NCBI GenBank assembly: GCA_016271365.2
Contig: CM028129.1
Coordinates: forward strand, 457,698,501-457,762,500
Reading direction: 5' to 3'
Length of the DNA: 64,000 bases
Source: Neoceratodus forsteri
Taxonomy: Eukaryota; Chordata; Ceratodontiformes; Ceratodontidae
Part shown: positions 56,913-64,000 of the stretch, in pieces
Position numbering within the stretch: the stretch's first letter is position 1
How the letters are laid out: the number at the start of each line of letters is the position of its first letter
Program-made: the position numbers and the translations under genes
Notes under the pieces: generated by a model
Database searches by the model: none
Seen by the model: the letters and a program-made list of their open reading frames with translations, nothing else
What the model was told of the DNA's origin: nothing

Positions 56913-56924
56913 AAGATGGCGGCC
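56913..56924 (+). promoter_or_regulatory. YY1-like site at LINE-J 5' end
   Basis: AAGATGGCGGCC begins 8 bases from the element start. It is the core YY1 motif and is in the same position and orientation as in human L1, where YY1 sets the transcription start. Only the similarity is seen here. Confidence 0.6.
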
Positions 56925-58539
56925 ACGCTGGGCTAGCCACTGCATCGTATGTCCGTTTGTCTGTTTGCTCGTCCGTTGGAGTTGTTTTCGAGTTTTTCGT
57001 CTTATGCCCTCTGCTCCCCGTGCATCTTTGGATGTCTGGTGAGGAGCAGTGTTTCTAAATCGCTGGAATTATTTTGTGTTGAGGAGAGTTAAAGTTGCAT
57101 GTCGTTCGCACTTATGTTTTGCATAAACAGCCGCTTGACATTCTACAAGTGCACGGTTGCTGTCAGAGGAAGATTTGTTTGCTGTTCATTGCTGCTGTTG
57201 GAGTTGGGCTGCATTTTTTCTCCCTATAATGAGTGAAAGTAACTGGAAATTTCTTTGGCTTTCGTGGTTCTTGGAATATCACTCAGAAAAACCGTGAGTT
57301 GCACTGGGTTTTTTGGGAGTTGGACTGTACTGCTACTGGAGTCATTTAAGCCCCTGATGTATTTCTGGATATGTGGGGGGAGATTTCTTGGAACACTTTG
57401 GCACTGAACTATATATTACATTGGGATGTCTGAGGCCGGTGAAGTTTCTGGGAGGAGAGTGTGACTGTGCTGATCCCCCGGTCTCTGCTGCTTGATTACG
57501 AGGAGATTTTGAAGAGTTTTGAAGAAGACTTGTTCTTCTGGATCCTGTGGTTTTGTGGTGGTTTTGGCCTGTATGTGTGTCACGGGATAGTTGCCTGGGG
57601 TGGTTGGTGCTAGCTGGGCCTGAGGCAGGTGACTCTGGCCTTGACCTGCTGGTGGGCAGGTGTGAATTGCTGGAAGTCTCCTGAACCTACTAGAGGGGTC
57701 TACCGGTGGGTGGACACCGTTCCGGGGGTTATTGCTGAGGGTCCAGCCTGGATCAGAAATCTACTTGGGGGTGGGGCTATTCTCCATCACACGATTGTTT
57801 GGGATACCTTTTTTCTTCGGACGAGAACTGTCTAAATTCCATTTTGTTCATCCTCCCTACAAGACAGCCTGACTCTGATTGTCCGGGTTTTAGAGAGCCT
57901 GGAATTCTTAAATTTGAACATTGGATGACTCTTTTGATGACTGCTTGCATTCACTATTATATTATAGTGAGAATTTTTGCTGAGCAGAATTTGATAGTAT
58001 TTTAAATTCATTTTCACCTTTTTTATGTTTTTTTAGACTTTATGACATTATTTGACTTTACGTTTGTTACTGGATCAATAGTAATTTTAATATAATTTTA
58101 TTATTCATTTTATTTTATTTTTTATAGGTTTTCTTTGGTTAGTATAATATTATTTGTTAATTAAGATAGGTTGCTTTAAGTTGAGATAGTTTGCTAGATA
58201 TTGGTTGTTAATGATGTGTTTGATGGGGTCTAGGATGGTCAGGCGCTATTCTCCCGCTCTGCTCCGGGACCTCTGTCCCTTTCATTGTCCCCGCTTGCTA
58301 ATGACGTCTTTAATAACTGTCATACAGCGGGAATAATGAGAAGGCGTTTAAGGGATGGATGGGCTGGATAGAGTGGGAGATTGGAGGGGAGTGGGCAGAT
58401 AGGGATAGTTGGGATGAGGAGATGCCCTGGGGCGAAATGGGATCAGGAGAGGGGTCCTCCTTGCCTGATTCCCATACCCAAGGGCTCCACAGATTGTGGG
58501 CAGGTACTGCGCTCCTCTCCGAAAACCCATCCAACTCGG

Positions 58540-59400
58540 GCGGTGTTATGTAATACCAGGTCTATTAGGAACAAAACTGCTATTATTGCAGATCTTGTTG
58601 CAACATCTGACCTGGCATGTATCACCGAGACCTGGCTGGATGAGAATGCAGGTCCTATTTTAGACTCTGCTGCTCTGCTGGGTTCTCGGTGATGCACTCG
58701 TCCGAGATTGGATCATGGGGCGGGGGAGTGGCCATCTTTTTTAGAACAGATCTGAGTCTTGTGGAGGTGCCAGTGGGTAACACCAGATCTTTTGAGTGTA
58801 TCCTGGCAGCAGGTGCAGAGTTTAGGATTCTCCTCATCTACCGTCCACCCGATGATGGTGGAGAATTCCTGAAGGAGTTCGCGGACTTCATCGTTGACAT
58901 GGCATTGGAGTCACCCAGATGGTTAATACTGGGTGACTTCAATGCCTGGGTCGACGATGAACTCTCGCACTTTGGAAAGAACTTCCTCCAGCTTATGTCT
59001 ATGTTGGGTCTGTCACAGGTAGTTACCTCTGCTACCCATATAGGGGGTCACTCTTTGGACCTGGTGTTCCTACTGGATTTGGATGTCACGCATCTGGGGG
59101 TGGAACCAAATGTGTGGACAGCCCATCACACCATAAGATTCAGCTTTGGGGCACCCCCTAATAGGCCTGCCTCTACGGAGATGGTCCAGTATCGCCCTTT
59201 AAGGGGAGTAAACCCAGAGGGCCTACTAGCGGTACTGGACCTATCGGGTATTTTGGGTGAGAGCATGGATCCAGGGGACCTTGTTCTTGCCTATATTAAG
59301 GCAGTGAGCAGGGCCTTGGACCAAATTGCTCCTGTTCGTGTTGCCCTCACTCAGCGCCCAAAGACTCCCATGGTTTGATGAGTCTTTGAAGGAACTGAGG
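58540..59400 (+). pseudogene. LINE-J AP endonuclease
   Basis: Segments 58540-58692 and 58689-59378: VLCNTRSIRNKTAIIADLV (catalytic N), LACITETWLDENA (catalytic E), a stop and frame change near 58692, GGVAIFFRTDL, LLIYRPPDDGG, LILGDFNAWVDDE (GDFN) and WTAHHTIRFSF. The last replaces the usual SDH with TAH, so the catalytic aspartate is lost. A frame change at about 59340 leads into the linker. Confidence 0.9.
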
Positions 59401-61283
59401 AGTGGGGCGAAGGTTAGAGAGGGCTCATGGAAATCTTGCTTGGATGCTGACAGACTTAGATTGATGGATCATTATGGTATCTATCAATCGGCAATAACCT
59501 GTAAGAAGGCAGAATTCCTGTCCAGGGAGATTGCTGCCGCGCGGAACCGACCAGCTCAACTCTTTCGGACTGTCGACAGACTGTGCAATCCACTCTGTCT
59601 ACAGTCTGGAAGAGATTTTTCACAAATAAAGTGTGATGAACTTGCTCGGTTTTTCGCTGATAAGATTGCCAGCATTAGGTTGGATGTCAGCCAGGCTCAC
59701 TCTTTAAGGGTTTACGGTGATCGGCAGGGGGAAACAAACACCTGTGTCACCTGGTTTGGCTTTGGGAAGCCAGAATTCATGGATATTGTGAGGATTGTCC
59801 AGACTGTACGTCCAACCAGTTGTAGTTTGGATCCGGGCCCTACGCCACTATTTTTAAGTTGCGTAGATACTATCTGTCTGACCATCGCTGAAATTGTTTG
59901 GAAATCTCTGGAGCAGGGGATCTTTCCTGATCCCCTAAAGGAGGCGGTCGTTCGACCACTCCTGAAAAAAACCTTCATTGAATCCGAACTGCCCAGCTAA
60001 CTACAGACCTGTCTCTAACCTGCCCTTTCTGGGCAAGGTTATTGAAAAGGTGGTTGCACTGCAGCTGGATGACCACATCACAAATCACAATATCTATGAT
60101 ACTCTTCAATCAGGATTTAGGAAAAGACATAGTACTGAGACTGCCCTTGTCCGGGTTCTAAATGATCTCCTGATAGCGAGAGATTGAAAGGCTCATACTT
60201 TTCTAGTCCTTCTTGATCTCTCTGCAGCATTTGACACTGTGGACCATGGTGTGCTTCTGGAACGCCTGCGGCTCTATTGCGGACTGTCTGGTACAGTTCT
60301 GCAATGGTTTCGATCTTTTCTCATGGGGCGAAGACAGAGGGTCATCACCGGAATTTATTCCTCTGATACCGTTCTCCTGTCCTGTCGGGTTCCGCAGGGC
60401 TCCATTTTGGCACCCATGTTGTTCACTGTCTATATGCTGCCATTGGGAGACATTATTAGGCAATACAGCTTGGGTTTTCACTGCTATGCAGATGATACCC
60501 AGCTGTATTTGTCTTTTAGTCCCAGACAGGAAGATGCAGTCTCTATACTTAACAGCTGTCTATCCGAGATCAAGGATTGGATGAGTGCCAGCTGGCTAAG
60601 GTTAAATCCGGATAAGACTGAGGTGTTGGTGGTGGACCCAGGTCACCTTGAGGTGGGTTGTAGGGCTGGGCTTCCTTCGGGCATATGGATCGATGGTGCC
60701 CAGTTCCCAACCTCAGACCGGATGCGTAACCTGGGCGTTATTATTGACGACGGTTTGACCCTGAAATCTCAGGTGTCATCCGCTGTCAAATCCTCCTTTT
60801 ACCATCTTAGGAATATCGCTTGGGTGAAACACCTAGTTCCTCCGGCTGACCTTCCGACATTGGTCCATGCCTTTGTTACTTCTCGCCTTGATTACTGCAA
60901 TGCCCTGTACCTAGGGCTACCGGGGGTTGATATCCACCGCTTGCAGCTGGTGCAGAACGCAGCAGCCAGGCTTTTGACTGGGACACCTATGAGAAGTCAT
61001 TACGCCTGTGCTGCGCGAACTGCACTGGCTGCCGGTTCAGTGGCGGATCACCTTCAAGGTCGGGTTACTGACCTATAAAGCCCTACACGAACAGGGACCA
61101 CAGTATCTTCAAGATCTCCTTATTCCCTACTGTCCCTCTCGCTCACTCCGCTCTGCCGACGAGGGATTGCTAGAGATTCCCAGGGTTCATTTAAAAACAT
61201 CTGGAGCACGGGCATTTTCTTACGCTGCCCCCACCCTGTGGAATTCTCTACCTCGTCAGATACGAAGCTGCTCTGATCGTTGA
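59326..61283 (+). pseudogene. LINE-J linker, reverse transcriptase, C-terminus
   Basis: PWFDESLKELR and a Cys/Lys linker (59370-59700), FPDPLKEAVVRPLLKK, NYRPVSNLPFLGKVIEKVV, QSGFRKRHSTETALV, a TGA in the position before KAHTFLVLLDLSAAFDTVDH (motif A, about 60205-60240), RVPQGSILAPMLFTVY, FHCYADDTQLYLSF (YADD, about 60480-60520), LRLNPDKTEVLVV and LVHAFVTSRLDYCNALYLGL, ending with FSYAAPTLWNSLPRQIRSC. This is the L2 pattern. Interrupted by three frame changes. Confidence 0.93.
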
Positions 61284-61485
61284 GAGTTTTAATTAAGAAT
61301 TAAAAACGTACTTATTTCTAAAGGCATATGGAGAGTGATTTTATTGTGATCTTATTGTGATTGTATTATTACTGTTGTTGTTAGTGTTATATGCTTGTAT
61401 TTTAATTGCCTCCTATTTGTACAGCGCTTTGGCTTTGAAAAGTGCTTAAAAATAAATTTTTACTTACTTACTTACTTACTGACCC

Positions 61486-61878
61486 CACCTTCCACTGTGA
61501 TCCCTGTCCACTTCCCCTGGAACTCCACTGCCTCCCTTCTTACATCCCTGATCTGCACCTTTTGTGCTCTTTGCATCATTTCCCCTTGCGGCCTCCCCTC
61601 CTGTTACCACCTCTTCCTCTCCCTCCTCTGTTTCCCATTGTAAATCCTGTCTCTTGGACCTTCCCTACCCCTCTCCCCCCCTCTCTCGCAGCTCAGATAC
61701 CTCCCCTTCCTCTGCCAACACTGCAAACATCTTGCTTGATAACCCTGCAATGGTGCCCATCACCTCCTTCCTCCTTCTCTGATCCCTCCCTCCTCCTACT
61801 GCACCTCCTATCACCTCTCCCCATCCTTCTTATGTCCCCATCTTTAGCTCTGCAGTTCCCTCTCTGTGTCTCTAACAG
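61486..61878 (-). pseudogene. CR1-I ORF1, upstream part
   Basis: Purine-rich on the minus strand, with a charged, glycine-rich reading frame continuing into the ORF1 at 56897 when the L2 insertion is ignored. No zinc finger or coiled coil is clear. It ends against the gypsy-2 gag. Confidence 0.55.
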
Positions 61879-62715
61879 ATGCAGGAAGGGGACAAGGCAG
61901 ATCAGAATGCATTCCATTTGACATGGTCCATGATAGAGAAGACCGGAATTAAACCATTGCCAGGTTTGGATTTGGGAGCCAAACCCAAGATGAAGAAGAG
62001 AGAAGATGAGGAGTCTGAAGAGGAGACACGGAAGAAGGACAGAAGCCAGATGACCCAAGTGAACTGCTGAAGTGGTTATGCATGCAGCAGCTGGAAGTGG
62101 ACCACCAGAAGGAGGAAGATCATAGACAGTGGGACAAGGATAGGCAACTGCAAGCAGAGGGGTGATGGTGGCAGGATGAAAAGTGGTCGTATACCCTAAA
62201 GGCCATTCAGGCAATTAGTCAAGGTCAGCCTGATAGAACAGTACTTAAGGACATTAAACTGACAAAAACTTATGGAGAGTGATGACATGGAGGCATATCT
62301 CACTACCTTCTCACTACCTTTGAGAGAATTGCCCAAACCTGTGTGTGGGGCCATGATCAGTGGGTTATACGATTGGTATCATATCTGTCTGGTTGAGCTC
62401 AGTTGGTTTACAGCCACATGAGTGAGTCTGACGCAAACAATTATGACTGGGTAAAAGAGGAGGTTCTCAGATGCTACAACATCAGCACAGAGACCTACAG
62501 CCAGCATTTCCAATCACAGAAGATAACCACCTATGACACTCCAAGGGAAACCTATGCTCGACTAAAGGACTATTGTGGGAAATGGTTGCAGCCGGTGACC
62601 AAAACTATTGACCAGATTATGGATCTTATAATCATTGAACAAGTCATCCAGATTTTGCCTCTTGATGTACAACTCTGCCAGAGTCTGCAGAAAACACCAT
62701 CAAACTAGCAGAAGA
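61879..62715 (+). pseudogene. Gypsy-2 gag with SCAN-like domain
   Basis: ATG at 61879 and an acidic stretch (KKREDEESEEETRKKD). Stops follow, then DDMEAYLTTFERIAQTCVWG and, at 62403-62708, DWVKEEVLRCYNISTETYSQ, FQSQKITTYDTPRETYARLK and IIIEQVIQILPLDVQ. This order of helices is that of the SCAN domain and the capsid C-terminal region it came from. Mammalian SCAN zinc-finger genes are held to derive from Gmr1-like gypsy gags. No LTR is seen upstream. Confidence 0.85.
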
Positions 62716-62719
62716 TTAT

Positions 62720-63346
62720 TTGGCGGCTCGTCCAATGAGACCTAGAGGACATCAAGGTAACCCAACACCACCTCTGGAACTGGCAAGAACTTTTTATTCC
62801 AGTCAAAGACAATGCAGCTATGGGAGACAGGATAGAGGGGACAGGATCCTATATTCAGAAATAATATGTCATGGGAGCCTTAGGAAAGGACACATAATTC
62901 GTAACTGCTTTAATAAAAGAACTGAACACTCCCACTTAACTTTAGTGAACATTGGGTATGTTACCTCTGTGGGAATAGGAGAACAACAAATTTTGGAACT
63001 TCTAGATTCAGGGAGTAGACAGACCCTGTTGAGAGAGGATTTGGCCCCTGGGGTAGAGTTAACCCAAAATGACACTACAGTCAGATGTGTACACGGGGAT
63101 ATTCACCAGTATCACACTGCAATGATGGAAATGGTAATGACTGTAAATAATGAATGTCATTGTATGCTTGTTGGATTAGTACCCTGCTTACCAGTACCAG
63201 TGATTATTGGCCAGGATTTCCCCTACTTTGACTCCCTAATGCATTCACATCAGAACTATTTGGAACCAGTAAATGTGGTGACTAGGTCCCAGGCAAAACT
63301 GCAACAGCTAAAACAGGGTTTCCTTTTTGAAGAGAACTTTTTTTGA
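62720..63346 (+). pseudogene. Gypsy-2 knuckle and protease
   Basis: A 208-codon frame. CHGSLRKGHIIRNC (about 62868-62910) is a zinc knuckle with the second cysteine replaced by serine. Protease: VGIGEQQILELLDSGSRQTL (site DSG, about 63000) and VPVIIGQDFPYFD near 63200. It ends at a stop at 63346; a short linker follows. Confidence 0.85.
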
Positions 63347-64000
63347 GGGAAAAGGGAAACCAAAATAGTAAAGAAAAGAAAATGGAAAAGAAAGCCTGGA
63401 TAGCAACTAATAGAAAGGGTATTCTGGGAGTGGTCAAAGGACTGCCAAGCTGTGACATAAAAGAAGAACAATTGGCAGATGAAACCATAGAACCTTTTTC
63501 CCCGCAGGTCAAGCAGGAAGCAAAACATGGACAATCTAAATTTGTCTTAAAAAATGGTATTTTATATAGAATAACTGTGGATCCTGCTACTAGTAGTGAT
63601 GTGGAACAACTGATGATACCCAAAATATACAGAGATAAAATCATTCAGCTGGCCCATGATATTCTCATGGCTGGACATGAGGGGAGGGATAGAACCCTAC
63701 ACAGACTGTTGTCTCGATTCTGCTGGCCAGGTATTCACCAAGATGTGGCAGAATACTGCTGAGCTTGTGCAGAATGCCAGTTAGTGGCCCAGGGCAACAA
63801 GAAAGACCAGGTGCCCTTGCAGCCTATCCCATTGTGACAACCCCCTTTGGAAGAATAGCAATGGATGTTGTGGGGCCCCTAACTAAGAGTTCAAAGGGTA
63901 ACCAATATATCTTGGTAGTATGTGACTATGCCACTTGTTACCCTGAAGCCATCCCAATGCAAACTTTAACTGCCTCCCCGACAGCCGAAGAACTAGCCAA
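63343..64000 (+). pseudogene. Gypsy-2 integrase directly after protease (partial)
   Basis: FVLKNGILYRITVD leads into the H2C2 zinc domain: IIQLAHDILMAGHEGRDRTL, RFCWPGIHQDVAEYC, a TGA at 63760, then ACAECQ. After a frameshift the catalytic core begins GRIAMDVVGPL (first D, 63864-63866), VVCDYATCYPEAI. No RT lies between protease and integrase, the order reported for Gmr1-like gypsy elements. The frame leaves the window. Confidence 0.88.

Larger units (their letters stand above)
56905..61478 (+). mobile_element. LINE-J, full-length L2 LINE
   Basis: 4574 bp between CTGACCC at 56898-56904 and 61479-61485, a 7-bp duplication. The 5' UTR runs to about 58530; the ORF2 remnants lie at 58540-61283. 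The 3' end has TACAGCGCTTTGGCTTTG and AAAAGTGCTTAAAAATAAA, then (TTAC)n at 61460-61478, typical of L2. Coding sequence is broken at several points. Confidence 0.93.
53370..61878 (-). mobile_element. CR1-I, two-ORF CR1 split by an L2 LINE
   Basis: The 3' end near 53370 has the CR1 UTR; ORF2 spans 53531-56165 and ORF1 56288-61878, interrupted by 56905-61478. The longest CR1 in the window and the only one with ORF1. It appears 5'-truncated at about 61878, next to gypsy-2 gag. Confidence 0.85.

Overview
The window is transposon-on-transposon DNA from a large vertebrate genome. I found no host gene, rRNA, stand-alone tRNA gene or CRISPR array. It holds CR1-type and L2-type LINEs, a DIRS tyrosine-recombinase retrotransposon, two Ty3/gypsy elements, one tRNA-derived SINE, palindromic DNA-transposon remnants and satellite arrays. 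L1 and ordinary retroviruses are absent from what I can read. That mix, with DIRS and gypsy beside CR1 and L2, fits an amphibian (for example a caecilian) or a non-avian reptile such as tuatara. The species cannot be decided from the sequence alone. Every coding region is broken by stops or frameshifts, so the coding entries are pseudogenes.

Layout. 1-582: L2-like LINE 3' end (+). 583-9465: three-level nest; a CR1 LINE (-) is split by LINE-A (-), which is split by a 5.3-kb element made largely of satellite arrays (2180-7510). 9782-16152: two nested inverted-terminal-repeat elements enclosing LINE-B (-), which has a 2A-like motif and a repeat-rich 5' region. 16260-17060: palindromes and a 74-bp repeat. 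17060-20640: CR1 scrap and LINE-C (-). 20652-27603: a structurally complete DIRS element. 28044-29855: a LINE (+) interrupted by a foldback element and a SINE. 29857-34190: LINE 3' ends and short DNA elements. 34281-37171: CR1 LINE (+).

37272-53290: CR1-H (-) split by a 13.1-kb gypsy element (37648-50750) with about 2-kb LTRs, 4-bp target duplication and a PNMA-like gag. This gypsy itself holds a full-length 4.2-kb LINE (LINE-D), an LTR-internal deletion, an L2-like tail and a second copy of the satellite element. 53370-61878: CR1-I (-) with an ORF1 esterase domain, split by a full-length L2 LINE (56905-61478, +). 61879-64000: a second gypsy element with a SCAN-like gag and integrase directly after protease, which is the Gmr1-like order; it runs off the window.

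The nested structures can be ordered in time because target duplications and interrupted reading frames are visible at several junctions. The most notable points are the satellite-carrying mobile element with an internal 1.4-kb tandem duplication, the pair of gypsy gags resembling the sources of two domesticated mammalian gene families (PNMA and SCAN), the complete DIRS terminal and circle-junction architecture, and the repeated hairpin in the DIRS leader.
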